A stretch of 64,000 bases of DNA from Branchipolynoe longqiensis (GCA_030323885.1 CM059192.1:62923593-62987592); one strand, 5' to 3'. Shown: positions 1 through 10,959, numbered from the stretch's first letter. Program-made: numbers and translations. The notes: a model not told the origin generated them from the letters alone.

Positions 1-215
1 TTCTAGTCCCACACTCTGGACGAGTAAACCTTTACTACTTGGAAGTTTCTAGTCCCACACTCTGGACGAGTAAGCCTTTACTAGTTGGAAGTTTCTAGTC
101 CCACACTCTGGACGAGTAAGCCTTTACTAGTTGGAAGTTTCTAGTCCCATCCTCTGGACGAGTAAGCCTTTACTAGTTAGAAGTTTCTAGTCCCACACTC
201 TGGACTAGTAAGCCT
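1..215. repeat. 46-bp minisatellite
   Basis: About four and a half head-to-tail copies of a 46-bp unit containing the words tctagtcccacactctgg and gagtaagcctttactag. Copies differ by single bases. The array runs off the left edge of the window, so its full length is unknown. Confidence 0.95.
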
Positions 216-1245
216 ACTTACAGCTGTCCAAAAGGTAACAGTCCATGTAGTTCCGGAATCCACAGAAACTGCTCTCCTCTGAAACGAGTGATAGTAGACA
301 GACTATATACCCACTCGTGATCACAAACCCTGCAAGTTAACAAGCAGCTGGTAGCCACAGTCGACTACTAGTAACTGAGTTATAGTTAGAGTCATGTGCC
401 ACTTTTATTCACACTGTTGTAGAAGCATTGAGCATGTGGCGAAATTACATCAATCTGTATTCACTGCGTTTGCCAGTGTGATCGTTCTGTCCAAGCCGCA
501 TTTCGGTCAATCTAACTGTATGTTGGATGTTAAAACAGTTAAATCAGCTGCAGACATGTCATTTAAAATTTACCAGCATGCTTCATTAAAAGTTTTCATT
601 TGCTTCCTGTAGTTAGTCCCTGTGTTATTGGAGATTGCTTGTAGCTAGGATATGGTATACAGGGGCATAGCTAGGCGTATGTGCGTATGCAAAAACGTCC
701 ACATCGTTTTGTCAAAAAAATATAAAAAATAAAGAGAGAGAGAGAGAGAGAGAGGAGGCATGTAGTAGTCCGGAGTGTCGAAAACTCAAGTCTAAAATGT
801 GTAAAATCTGCCAGCTTAAGCTTAAGCGGCCCCCTAAACCCCCTGCCAAGATTAGGAGTACACATCATTAAAGGTCTAGCTAATAGATGTTCTATGATTC
901 TGATTCTGTAGGTTTTATTTATCTATTTATTTACAACGCTTCGATGGATTAGACCGGAACAAATAGTGACAAGTCGATAGTGACCTGAGACCCGGAAATT
1001 TGCCAAATGTGCCAGTTTAAACATGATGAAAATGACAAATTCAATTGCAGGATAACTCTATTAATGTCTATACAAAATGATGCTCATCTGATTTGCTTTG
1101 CAAAACAAGGTCAGTCCAAGCACAAATCATGTGACAGTGACGTCACTGGTCAACATGTCTATATATAGATTTGCATGATTTATAAATAATTATCATATTC
1201 TTATTAACAGGATATTGTCATGGTTTACGGAGGGTCTACTGTAGC
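216..1245. other. no gene recognised
   Basis: No open frame with recognisable family features and no splice-bounded domain was seen on either strand. The only local structure is a (GA)n microsatellite near 737-754. Confidence 0.6.
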
Positions 1246-1247
1246 CA

Positions 1248-1880
1248 AGAGTGCTTGTTGGCTGATATAATTGGACCAGTCACCGACAGACTGACATGTT
1301 TAATTGGTGCACTTTGTGGTACAGTCTAACTGACAGCATTAACACAATTATAGCCGACAGTGCTTGTTGGCTGATATAATTGGACCAGTCACCGACACAC
1401 TGACATGTTGAATTGGTGCACTTTGTGGTACAGTCTAACTGACAGCATTAACACAATTATAGCCGACAGTGCTTGTTGGCTGATATAATTGGACCTGTCA
1501 CCGACAGACTGACATGTTGAATTGGTGCACTTTGTGGTACAGTCTAACTGACAGTGTTAACACTATTTTTATAGCCGACAGTGCTTGTTGGCTGATATAA
1601 TTGGACCAGTCACCGGCATGCGAGATGTGACATACTGACAATCTTACAAGGTGTACGTTGTCACATAGCCCAACTGACACCAAATGTTATAGCTGAGGCC
1701 CGTCCTGATCTAACCTTAGATGTTGCTAGGACATAAAACAACAACAAACAAACAAAAATAGCTGAGAACAGTTGTTGGCTGATATAATTGGACCTACCAG
1801 TCACTGGCATGTGGGGTGCGACACACTGACAAGCCGACAAGGCGCGCTTAGTCGCGCAGTCCAACTGACACCGCTGTCGG
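1248..1880. repeat. 109-bp tandem array
   Basis: Four clear copies and a diverged fifth of a unit of about 109 bp, marked by tgcttgttggctgatataat and by cagtctaactgacag. Copy starts fall near 1248, 1357, 1465, 1578 and 1768. The last two copies are separated by a SINE tail at about 1690-1765, so the array is older than that insertion. Confidence 0.9.
1690..1765 (+). mobile_element. SINE 3' tail fragment
   Basis: This is the 3' end of the tRNA-derived SINE family seen elsewhere in the window: gtcctgatctaaccttagat, then gttgctaggac, then an A-rich (CAAA)-type tail. The tRNA-like head is missing. It interrupts the 109-bp array. Confidence 0.7.
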
Positions 1881-2105
1881 TCGTAGCTGGCCGACGTCTG
1901 CATAGATATCGCCCTACAGTCGCCCCAAGGCTTGGGCAGCCGTGTCACCTGCAACAGGGGGAGTGCAGTGTTAGGGCTCGGTATTGATTGATGAAATGCA
2001 GAGCCCACAACGAAAAATGCTGTAGTAATAGAGCAACAGTAGTTGTAATAATAATAATTGAAAGGTGGTATACCAAATTATTGATGAGATATTCACCCCT
2101 ATTCA

Positions 2106-2138
2106 CCAGGTTGGAGAGCTTACCTCGTTTTAACTATG
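2106..2138 (+). repeat. terminal-repeat tip shared with the 21.0/28.1-kb inverted repeat
   Basis: The 17-mer CAGGTTGGAGAGCTTAC occurs here, at 21043 in the same orientation and at 28129 in the opposite orientation, where it forms the tips of a long inverted repeat. Here it directly abuts the truncated 3' end of the Polinton integrase. It may be a transposon end, or an insertion that cut the integrase short. Confidence 0.6.
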
Positions 2139-2863
2139 GTTTGTTTATCACTTATTTTATATATATTGTAAAATACTTTTTCTTGATTTGTTGTCGTTAT
2201 TTCAGTCGGTGTCATCTTCAAAGTGCTATGAATTGTGTTGTTGTATGAATGCACCATGGCTTGAAGAATATCTATATACTTGTAAGTTCCATTATGGGTA
2301 AAATATCGCCATAATTTTTCTTTCAATGTTCGATTTAAGCATTCTACAATACTTGCCTTAATTTCATAATTTTCGCTTGTAAAATAAATAATGAGTATTT
2401 CAGCTTTTAGTATATTTTGGAATATACAACCTAAGAATTCTGTACCTTTATCAGATTGAATTCGTTTCGGTTTGTTGCCTTTGTCAAATTTAGTTTTGAA
2501 AGCAGTAGTCACATTTTCATTGCTTTTGGTTTTGATTGGAATTGCCCAAGTATACTTGGAAAATACATCAATAACGCCTTTGTTGTATTTTGCCAATTTG
2601 TGCATGTCCATTAAGTCGATTTGCCATTGTTTGTTTATGCCTCCTACGATCACTCCATTTCATTGAAATTTACGTACAACAGGTTTGTGTTTTGTATAGG
2701 CCTCTAATGATTGTAGTGCTTCATCAACAATATTTTTGGTTTGTTTGTGAAAATGTTGTTTAAAAGGTTTACTACTGCTTGTAAAACTTCCGGGTTCCAT
2801 TGGATTTGTATAAACATTTATAATTCTATCACGAATACTGGTACGTTGTTTTAATTTACCCAT
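2120..2863 (-). pseudogene. Polinton/Maverick retroviral-type integrase (broken)
   Basis: An integrase joins element ends to host DNA. The core shows a D,D,E triad: Asp in WQIDLMDM, Asp in IQSDKGTEF and Glu in ECLNRTLKEKLW. The YNNTIHSTLKMTP segment is typical of Polinton integrases. The upstream part (2660-2863) is in the same frame and holds the N-terminal region ending in HKPVVRKF, so a single stop near 2660 splits the gene. The C-terminal tail is missing: the frame ends at about 2120, inside a repeat tip. Its start overlaps the end of the next upstream gene. It lies with other Polinton genes on the same strand. The family call is firm, and the copy is inactive. Confidence 0.85.
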
Positions 2864-3804
2864 TTTGGTAAATTAGGTCTACTTCTCTTAGCAATTCTGG
2901 TGGATGGTGATGACAGCGACGACGATGATGATATCGGAGATTCTACTCTAGGTGAAGGTAACGAGGATAACGCCTGTTGAGGTTCAATTGTTTGATGATA
3001 AAGCGTATTTTTGACCAAATTAAAATCGGGATCAATTTGCGCAATCAGTTGTTGTAGTTGTATAGCGACAGGTGGTCTCGTTGGTCTTGTTTTCCTAAAA
3101 GCATTCACATCATTAAGCAAAGTGATAATATTGCTTCCGATTGGTGCAGGACTTCCTTCTATACTGACAATGTTTCCATTTGTATTCCATTTAATACTTC
3201 CGCTTTTTTCCAAAGCTGCAACAAAACGTCTTGTTTTTGAACGACTAATTTTTGGTATATTTATCCATAAGTTTCATCATAAAAAATGACTGAGGCGTTG
3301 GTTTTTCTTGTGCCAGTTTTGGCTCAGTGCTGGTTTCTTGTTATCAATTAACAATTGAATTTTGTTCAATTCCATTTTATGTTGTTGAAGTCTTTCCTCT
3401 GGTACTATATTTTCATCATATAACCCTTCGTCTAAACATTGATATGAATCCTGGAGAACTTGTAATAAAGCAGCGTGAGGGTTTAAACTGTTTATGGCTT
3501 TCTCCTTGTATTTAGCCCAGTTAGCATTTTGATGCTGGTGATTATTTACCTTGACCTTGTTCAATGTAGGTTTTAATCCAGGTTGCTGAACCAAGCGTGG
3601 ATCGATCAATGGTAAACGTTTATAACCCATGGTGATTAATTGACAACTGACTTTTAGCACACAAATAAAGTGTTTTTGTATCAAATCTTGATGTTGAATA
3701 GACTTAAGACAGTTGGTATAAGAGCTGCTAATAAACCCGGTAAAAATGAAAGTCCTCCTTTTTGGTTTACAATTAGTTTCTTTTGCTCTTCTTTTTCTTT
3801 GCAA
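2851..3804 (-). pseudogene. Polinton conserved protein of unknown function (two frames)
   Basis: Two minus-strand frames (3277-3804 and 2851-3213) look like consecutive parts of one gene separated by a frameshift near 3213-3280. The first part contains ENIVPEERLQQHKMEL; the second has the pattern GSNIITLLNDVNAFRKTRP followed by a Ser-rich linker and a basic end. From general knowledge of Polintons this pattern recurs in proteins encoded between the ATPase and the integrase. No catalytic motif is visible and I assign no function. The 3' end overlaps the integrase start by about 13 bp, as expected in a compact virus-like element. Confidence 0.6.
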
Positions 3805-4010
3805 TTTTGCATATTATTTTGACGTGTGGCTCCAATTTCTTTTTTAATTTGTCGTCAACTGGAATATTATTGTTCAATAGGTTTTGACACAATTCACTTA
3901 TGGCTCCCATGACACCATCATTACTAGATATAATAAGATGTCAACACGTTTCCTCCGGTACTTTGCTCATATGTGATAATGTCTTGTTATACCTTTGAAA
4001 AGCATATTTC
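3805..4010 (-). pseudogene. remnant of a small Polinton gene
   Basis: Read on the minus strand, this stretch gives a short recognisable segment (GVMGAISELCQNLL) followed by a Lys-rich tail that runs toward 3790. Stops and frame changes break it on both sides. The segment resembles a small conserved Polinton protein whose role I do not know. Position between the ATPase and the preceding entry fits a compact gene block. Little more can be supported. Confidence 0.4.
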
Positions 4011-4153
4011 ACCATGATCCTTCTTTTCCTTAGTTTGCCACGAAAACAAGTTGATTTGTTGGTGATGGTATAGATGATCTAACTCTGAACTGATGAGGTG
4101 TTTCTTGCTTGAAGTCTGCTACAATATATAAATGAGGTTCTGTTGTTTCTCTG

Positions 4154-4687
4154 TTATATACTTCGGTTATTAAATGTTTTTTTTTTCTTTAAAACCTGGT
4201 GTGATATTGGCATTATTTGAGCCATGTTTCTTGGATTTTTAAACATGACTAAATAACTTGCATTTGTTGAGATAGTTCGGGAAGGTGGAGTATTTTCAAA
4301 AATGTTTTGCGTTATGTAAATTATTGAAACAAACCAATGGTAGGATCCTTTGGTAAATATATCACAAAGTACCTCTTTATCAGTTTCCTTCATTAGATCG
4401 TCCTCTGTGCAAAGTATGTGTAGTTTATCATCATTCTCGGTTGCTTCCAATTCTTCTTTTGAGGGTAATCCTTGTTTAAATTGAATTTTTGTATTCATAT
4501 TTTCAAATGCTGATTGCCATTGTCCATAGTAGTAAAGCACTTTGTCTACATGTGGAATTATTAACTCGTCAGCATTGTCAATCAATGTACTTACTAAGTG
4601 TGTTTTTCCTGAATTGGAAGGACCAGCTATTATCATAGAGAATGGGCCTTGCAACCATGGATCAAAATCCACTAACAAATGTTCCAT
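4154..4687 (-). pseudogene. Polinton genome-packaging ATPase (A32/HerA-FtsK type), truncated
   Basis: The N-terminus has a Walker A motif in IIAGPSNSGKTHLV, about 20 residues from the start, after a short LLVDFDPWLQGPF lead. The hydrophobic VSIIYITQNIF segment at about residue 120 is the usual Walker B/sensor region of this family, and a late TNASYLVMFKNPRN segment also fits. In virus-like elements this ATPase drives DNA into capsids. The frame ends in a Lys-rich, probably frameshifted tail (about 4154-4190), so the C-terminus is lost; 177 residues is short for the family. It is the first gene of the minus-strand Polinton block. Polymerase, capsid and protease genes were not found, so this is a partial element. 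Confidence 0.85.
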
Positions 4688-4689
4688 TT

Positions 4690-5104
4690 TGACCAGCTAC
4701 TTGAGATATACTAAGATGCCTTACCAAAAAGCGATGTTCTTATATAAAAGCCATAAGACTAAATTATTTTTTAAATATTTATATATTTTTTTAATAATGC
4801 AAAGGTGAACATGGTATATGCACAACAAACTAAATACATCAACACATGTGAGTTGAAAAGATAACAAATCAAGTTACTAAATAGACTAATACACACACAA
4901 TCTACTAAAGGCGAACATGGCATAAGTATAACAAACTAAATACATTAACACTCCTGAGTTAAAAGATACAAGATTAAAGATCACAAATCTAATTACTACT
5001 ACTATTACTAATATAACTGCTATCTATTAGCTACTTATGCTAAAAATAAACTAGATATAGTTTTACCTCGGTTTTCATTAAGTACTCTGATGTAACTTGG
5101 ACAT
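4690..5104. repeat. AT-rich spacer with a two-copy 110-bp repeat
   Basis: No gene. Two diverged direct copies of about 110 bp start near 4802 and 4911; both contain gaacatgg followed by aacaaactaaatacat and later agttaaaag/agttgaaaag. The rest is AT-rich. Confidence 0.6.
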
Positions 5105-5470
5105 AAAAAATTGTTCATATTGGTTGGCAATATGGGTAATTCGGGACCGAGTAGGAGCTGACCATCCCTTCCCAACCCTCCCTTTCCTCCCTTCCCCCAC
5201 TCCCTCATCAGACTCGCCTCTATCCCACAGCCTCCCCCCCCTTTCCTCCAGGTGGCAGCACTTCCGCTGCCGGGAGCCCCCCCCCCCATCTATCTCCAGC
5301 CACTCCTCCAGGTGGCGGCACCCACGCCTGCGCTGGTGCTGCTGCCGGCACCCAGCACCCCTGTGACCACTTCCGCCTCCCCACCCCCTACAGCCGCACT
5401 TCTCAACCAGACGCCGGACCACCACCACCTCCAACTGTTTCCTACGCCACTGGCCACCCTCCACTCACGA
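5105..5470 (+). repeat. left terminal (A1-type) repeat of Ngaro copy 1
   Basis: The first 35 bp match the start of the A2 repeat of copy 2 with few changes. The rest is C/T-rich on the plus strand with short C runs. In Ngaro-type elements this region acts as 5' leader and promoter; no TATA box is obvious here. Confidence 0.6.
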
Positions 5471-5477
5471 CACCACG

Positions 5478-6712
5478 ATGCCGCCACAGAAGACAGCACG
5501 ACGGTCTGTAGCGGCTAAGTCACACCAGCATAGCGCCGACACCGACACCGCAGACACCACGGGCACACCTCGTGCCGCCGCCCGCCGTGGACACCCCCGG
5601 TCAGTCGTTACTAAGAAAATCACCATTATTGCCCCGAACGACTCGGACGCCGGTAGTGACGGTGAGTCGGCGGTGGCACAGATGGCCCTACTGCGCCAGT
5701 CGGTCACTGACTGAATCAGCAGACACAGTTTGCCAAAGACATGAGAAGCCGACTAACAGCGCTAGAGTCGGCCAAACAAATGAAATGGACAACGACAAGC
5801 CCAAAGGACGACCGACCTGTCGCGAAACGGGGGAGACGCCACCACACAGAATCACCCAAATCGCCACCATCGCCACGTGGCCGCCCACCACGACATGCCA
5901 CACCAGACTACACACGGAACAAGCGACGCAACGGCAAGCACCGCCAGAAACGATCACCATCGGACAACCGCGGAAGCCACAGAAGGAGCAGACACAGGTG
6001 CTGTACACTTTCGACCTGCGTGCGCCAAAGGGAAGTCATCGACACCATTATCGAATCCAACAATGGCGCCAAGCACAGCAAGCGAGGTAGGAATCATTTC
6101 TTGCCCCACACATATGTCATAAGAGATGAGAGGAAGGGGAAAGTCGCTCTAGGTGAAAGTAATTGGCATGAATACATGGCGGCACTCTCCAGGATGCGAA
6201 AAGACCCACGCATGCCGCAGTCCTGGATCGGCCCAATACTCGACCATCAGGACGAGATATTCGACATGGCTGCCGACTGGCAGTGGGACACCTGCCTAGT
6301 CTGGTCGGAGAAGGTGTTCGCAATGATTGATGACGGACGACTGCCAAGGGGATGGAAGGATGACCAGGCCATCAAAGATGTCCAACGGGGAGCCTGCCTA
6401 TCGGGCATAAGAAAGGAAGAACAGAAACGGACAGCCAATGCCAGCCACACCACAAGACCCAACACATATCGGCCGGACGACCAGTCGGCCGCACACTCAG
6501 CACCCTACAAGCTCCCCGAGTTCAACACCGAAACTGATGGCTGGCCGTGCCACAGGTGGAACTGGGGCACAGACTGTGGTTTCACCAGTTCCCACCGAAC
6601 TGGGAGCGAACGATTCGCCCATGTGTGCGCCTGGTGTGCAAACAAATATAGGAAATCAAACCCCCACCGTGAGCAAGAATGCAATAACAAGAAGAGGCAG
6701 GTCGAAAAGTAG
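5478..6712 (+). pseudogene. Gag-like protein of Ngaro copy 1 (one frameshift)
   Basis: A first frame (5478-5714) starts MPPQKTARR and ends at a stop; a second frame (to 6712) continues after a small indel at about 5710. The start is basic and Pro/Arg/Ser-rich. The middle (about 6085-6400) contains FLPHTYVIRDERKGKV and WHEYMAALSRM, which recur in copy 2 (FVICGEQKGKV, WYEYISALHRM) and so define the Gag core. A Cys/His cluster at about 6548-6680 (CHRWNWGTDCGF, HVCAWCANK, HREQEC) looks zinc-binding and probably contacts RNA. Gag would assemble the particle in which copying occurs. Only the local frameshift breaks it. Confidence 0.7.
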
Positions 6713-8005
6713 CACAAGAGGACGAAGAAAATCCCAAAGCGGATTTTCGGTAGTCGGCCGGGGTCAGGCTGAGCATAGCGACACCCCAGAACAACCAGAC
6801 CAGAACCGAACCACTCCGTTAAGGTTGATCAGTGCAACAGGGTACAGAGTAAACCTCCACACGGAATGGTGCCTGGATCCCACCATGACCACCCGTAACG
6901 GCAAAACCACGGCACTGCCCGCGGAAGCCCGCACCGTTCCCGCCAAAGGTGCACCATGTGGGGACGCGGAACCCCCCCGCATCTCCCGCCAAAACCCCAA
7001 CACATGGGGATGCAGTGCCGCCAGCATCTCCCACCAAATCACCACCACATGGAGACGCTCACCCCACCCCCACCACCCCCACCCCACCACAGCCGGACAC
7101 GGGCAGAGAGGCGAGCAGCTCCCCGCCCCAACTACCAACCACCCCTAACGACCGCCGAGAACATTACACTGCACACCGAGCCTCAGAACGCACCGCCACC
7201 CCAGATGGTAATGACCACACTAATGGCCATTACGAAGACGTGCATCACGGCGCCGCACCACACAACCCATGCCGCAACGGCCGTTACAAACTCCAAATGA
7301 CCCGGACCGACCCAGCCATCGACACCGGGGAGGAACCCCCCCACCCATACCCCATCACAAACAACACCGCACAACATGCACCGCACACCAACACCCACCA
7401 CCCCCTCCCTACTCCCGCCACCCACCCCTTCCCACACCCCCAATGCCCACGCATAAGCCCGACACACCCGCACCTATAGCTACCCAGCATTGACTGACGT
7501 CACACTAAGCGGCACACCCGACACAACACAGAACGACGCCGACAGCCACCACCCACCATCGGCCACAACCAATGACACCGACAACCCCCACCCAATGCCC
7601 ACCCCGACACGCGACATTGACAATCGCCCTCCCCCACCCAGCCAACACACGCACATCCACAACCATGCAACCACACCCGCCAACCAAACAAACAACCACA
7701 CCACACCCACATCCGTGGTCGTACGCTACGACCCAGCAGGTGCAGCCGTTGCTTGCATCCAACCCATCTGAGGACACGACACAAATGGACGACAAGCAGA
7801 CACTGTCCAACAAGATGCTGAACCACCGGATGCCCTCCTAACATACCACGATCATGCACACGCAGCCGAGGACATTGACGACATCAACGACGACAATGGC
7901 AGACTGGCACCACCCCCATACAATCCTCCACACACACCTATATCATGTAAAAATACACTCATCAAAATATGGCCTACATCACTCCCGCTCATATGGAACA
8001 ATGAC
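6713..8005 (+). other. low-complexity N-terminal part of Ngaro ORF2 (copy 1)
   Basis: All plus-strand frames are rich in Pro, Thr, His and Asn and are interrupted by frame changes. Copy 2 has a similar tract in the same position between Gag and reverse transcriptase, so it is part of the element rather than an intergenic gap. No protease motif was recognised. Confidence 0.55.
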
Positions 8006-9120
8006 ATGTACCAATACATCTATGACGAGGTCAGGAGCACCGGTCTCCCCAACCATATAGTTGCAAGGATTCCGGTACCATCAGACCTGCGTATCGACCG
8101 TTGGAGGGTGCTCCCGCAAGGCTACCATGATGACCAACTCCTGGACTTCCTCGAGTTTGGGTGGCCGGCGGATTACACCGCCGACGATCCGCCGGTCCCC
8201 TCAAGCGACAACCACTGCGAGGACCCCACCAACTTCGAGTGGGTATGCCGTTACGTACGCAGCGAAGCCAGCTGCGGCGTCCTCCTTGGCCCATTCCCTG
8301 CACCCTCGTTCCGCCCCTGGGCACAAACTAGCCCGATGATGACCCGCGCAAAGAAGAAAACCGAAGAGCGCCGGGTCATTGTCGACCTCAGCTACCCCAG
8401 GGGCGCAAGCGTTAACTCAGGAATAAGGAAGGGGTACTACCAAGGAAGGCCGGTAACCTACACACTACCAAACATCACTAACCTCACAGACGTAGTAACT
8501 CGACTTGGGCGAGGAGCGTATCTCTGGACGATCGACCTCGCCAGGGCTTACAGACAGCTCCGGTCATGCCCCTTGTCCGTGCCGCTATTCGGCATCACCT
8601 TGGACGGGAGCACATACTTCGACACTGCCCCACCGTTCGGATGCCGGACCTCCTCGATGGCCTGCGCCCGCACCACCAACATGGTGGTATACCTCCTGTG
8701 GCAAAAAGGTCATTATGTATTATGCTACCTTGACGACTTCATCGGGGTGGTGGCCTCCGAGGAGGAAGCGGTGAGGGCGTACATCGACGCCACCGAACTC
8801 GCGGCCGACCTGGGCCTGCCCCTCTCACCACACAAATGCGTACCCCCAATGCAGAAGATCGAATGGCTGGGCTTCACCGTCGACACCATCGACATGACTG
8901 TCCGCATCCCTCAAGAGAAGCTGACCGAGGTCGTCGAGGATTGCACCGCCTGGACAGCGCAGCCCCGGGCATCCAGGAAGGACCTCCAGCACCTGGTCGG
9001 ACGCCTGCAACATATTGCCAAGTGGGTCCGGCCGGCGCGGAGGTTCATGAACCACATCCTCGACGCGCTGAGGAACGCCCCTCATACCGGAAGACACCCC
9101 TCATACTGGAAGACACCCAG
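8006..9120 (+). pseudogene. Ngaro/DIRS-type reverse transcriptase, copy 1
   Basis: This domain copies the element RNA into DNA. The frame shows [16 protein letters not shown], catalytic motif A in WTIDLARAYRQLR, motif B in PFGCRTSSMA and motif C in CYLDDFIGVV, then the connection region VGRLQHIAKWVRPARRFMN. This set is typical of tyrosine-recombinase retrotransposons. The catalytic aspartates are present and the domain looks intact. At about 9080-9117 a 19-bp tandem duplication (ctcatac[c/t]ggaagacaccc, two copies) shifts the frame, so RNase H continues in another frame. The open frame persists to 9232 only as out-of-frame sequence. Confidence 0.85.
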
Positions 9121-9682
9121 TCACAGGCAACATGCTCATGGACATCGCCTGGTTTCTCTCGTACGCCCACGCCAGCAACGGGGTCGTCCTACTTCGTCCC
9201 CCGTCCCTCCACGGATGGGTAATCGAGTGTGACTCATCCCTCAAGGTGGGCGGGGCACACTCCCCGTACGGGTATATATCAGAGACCTACACCAATGACC
9301 TCCTTCAAGAGCATCACACCATACATCAGCTCGCGGCCATAAACCTCGTCGTGGCCCTCCATGCTCTCGGCCCCCCGAACACTCAGGACTACTCAATCCT
9401 GGTAAACATGGACAACTAGGCCTCCCAGAACGTCCTCTCCTCTGACGCGGGAAGGGACCCCGTCCTCTGCGCCTGTGCCAGAGCCGTCTGGAGATACGCT
9501 GCCTTGAACTCCTGCGAGGTCCACGTCCTCCACAAACCTGGTCCCGAAATTGCATTCACGGATGCTCTCAGCAGAGCCCCCTTCGACGACCTAGCACGCC
9601 GGAAGGCCGACCGGTTCGTTGAGGACATGGACCTCACACGGATAAGGGTCCGCCATGACGACTCCCTCCTCTCCAACACCTA
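9121..9682 (+). pseudogene. RNase H domain of Ngaro copy 1
   Basis: The frame reads WVIECDSSLKVGGAHSPYG (first catalytic Asp), then HTIHQLAAINLVVALHAL (Glu replaced by Ala-Ala-Ile context, as seen in some relatives), then ILVNMDN. A TAG stop at 9417-9419 follows, where copy 2 has Gln (NTDNQVSQLV), so it is a CAG-to-TAG change. The same frame continues past the stop through VLHKPGPEIAFTDALSRAP, the usual end of the domain, to a stop near 9680. It removes template RNA during copying. It sits directly after the reverse transcriptase. Confidence 0.8.
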
Positions 9683-9689
9683 GCCTGGG

Positions 9690-9800
9690 GCGATTGTAAC
9701 TTTGCCTCTCTCTCCCCAGGCACACACGAGGAGCATGAGGACATCGCCCAACTCTTCCAGGCCGGCCTGGCAGCTGGGACCTGGAGAAACAAATGAACCC
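9690..9800 (+). pseudogene. truncated start of the Ngaro tyrosine recombinase (copy 1)
   Basis: About 25 codons (around AQLFQAGLAAGTWRNK) align by eye with copy 2 (ALFTARLATKTWRNK) at 18735-18780. After TWRNK the frame meets a stop and similarity ends. The catalytic part (R...HxxR...Y) is absent. Confidence 0.6.
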
Positions 9801-9859
9801 AGACGGCTGCATACCATCGACACGCCCGGAACAGGTCGTACAACCCCCTATCACCAACA

Positions 9860-10326
9860 CAGCTGGACTATTTCAGTTTAAACACATGCAGTTTGGATTA
9901 ACTAATGCACCAGCTGTTTTCCAAAGAATGATGATTGTTATCTTCTCAGAATTTTTAGGAAAGTGTTGTTTGATTTATTTAGATGATATTATAATTTATT
10001 CACCGGATGAGGAAAGTCATCAACAAGATGTAGCAAACATTTTGGCCATCTTGCAGGATAAGTGTATGACTATTAAGGAATCTAAATTTGAATTTGGAGT
10101 AGCTGAAGTAAAACTCTTAGGTTACGTTGTATGTGAAGCAGGGTTAAAACCGGATCCTGACAAAATTGTTGCAATTAGGGATATGGCTTCTCCGAATAGT
10201 AAAAAAGAAGTAAGACATTTGCTAGCGTCGGCCGGATATTATCGACAATTAATTCCTAATTATGCTAATGTCATAGCTCCTATTACTTATTTAACTAGTA
10301 ATAAATGCTTGGACAGTAGAATGTGA
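9860..10326 (+). pseudogene. Ty3/gypsy reverse transcriptase (5' truncated)
   Basis: The fragment starts at GLFQFKHMQFGLTNAPAVFQ, which is motif B. The catalytic motif C follows as CLIYLDDIIIYSPDEE. The thumb-side segment LLGYVVCEAGLKPDPDK and the connection SPNSKKEVRHLLASAGYYR are standard for gypsy elements. The fingers and motif A, with the first catalytic Asp, are missing upstream. A stop at about 10324 interrupts the frame where RNase H should follow. Confidence 0.85.
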
Positions 10327-10909
10327 AAATGCTTGGAATGAGTTGAAAAGTCTATCATTAGAATGTGTCCTTCTAAAATTTCCTGATCCTTTTAAGCCTT
10401 ATAAGCTGTATACAGATGCTACTGAGTACAGTTTAGGTGCTGTCCTGTTACATGAAGATGAAAATGGGATAGATAGGCCTGTACATTTAATAAGTACTAG
10501 ATTGTCTTCTGCTCAGCGTAATTATCCTACGATACAGAAAGAAGCATTTGCTATAATTTATGCATTAGTTAAACTATGACGTTACTTATATTGTGCTGAA
10601 TTGACTATTTACACAGACCATGCTCCACTATAATGTTTTTTCACTAAAGAAATCCGTAATACACATATTCAATGTTGGTGGGCAGTATTAGTGGCGGAAT
10701 TTTCAGCACCAATTGTCTACATGAAAGGGGTAGATAATGTATGGGCTGATATGTTGTCTAGGTTAAGACCTAATACAGAGGCTAAAGAACCAGTGGAAAT
10801 GTTTGCATTTGATTCTAGATTGCAAGAACAGGCAATTCCATTTGAGCACTATAAACTGCCATTTGATGAAGTGGTGAATGAACAGAAAAAATGCCGGAAT
10901 ATACATTAG
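10327..10909 (+). pseudogene. Ty3/gypsy RNase H
   Basis: Visible motifs are LYTDATEYSLGAVLLHE (first catalytic Asp), RNYPTIQKEAFAII (catalytic Glu) and IYTDHAPL (third Asp). The tail VDNVWADMLSRLRP is the usual end of the domain. A TGA at about 10577 and a TAA at about 10633 interrupt it. The frame then runs to 10909 through a linker toward integrase. Confidence 0.8.
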
Positions 10910-10959
10910 GGATGAATGAAGAAAATAATTATTTGCTAATGGATAGTCTTCTATATTAA

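Larger units (their letters stand above)
5105..9862 (+). mobile_element. Ngaro-like tyrosine-recombinase retrotransposon, copy 1 (3' truncated)
   Basis: Order: left repeat (A1-like), Gag, a long Pro/Thr/His-rich linker, reverse transcriptase, RNase H, then the first residues of a tyrosine recombinase, all on the plus strand. The left end (attgttcatattggttggc...atgggtaatt, about 5109-5142) matches the A2 repeat of copy 2 at about 19771. The element breaks inside the recombinase at about 9800-9860, where Ty3/gypsy sequence begins. The recombinase domain and right-hand repeats are missing, so this copy cannot transpose alone. Confidence 0.85.

Noticed and set aside
1498..2008. minus-strand proteins with repeated SNYISQQALSA
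   Set aside because: Frames through the 109-bp tandem array.
2120..4687. an active exogenous virus
   Set aside because: The block lacks polymerase, capsid and protease genes and carries stops, so it is an old integrated Polinton fragment.
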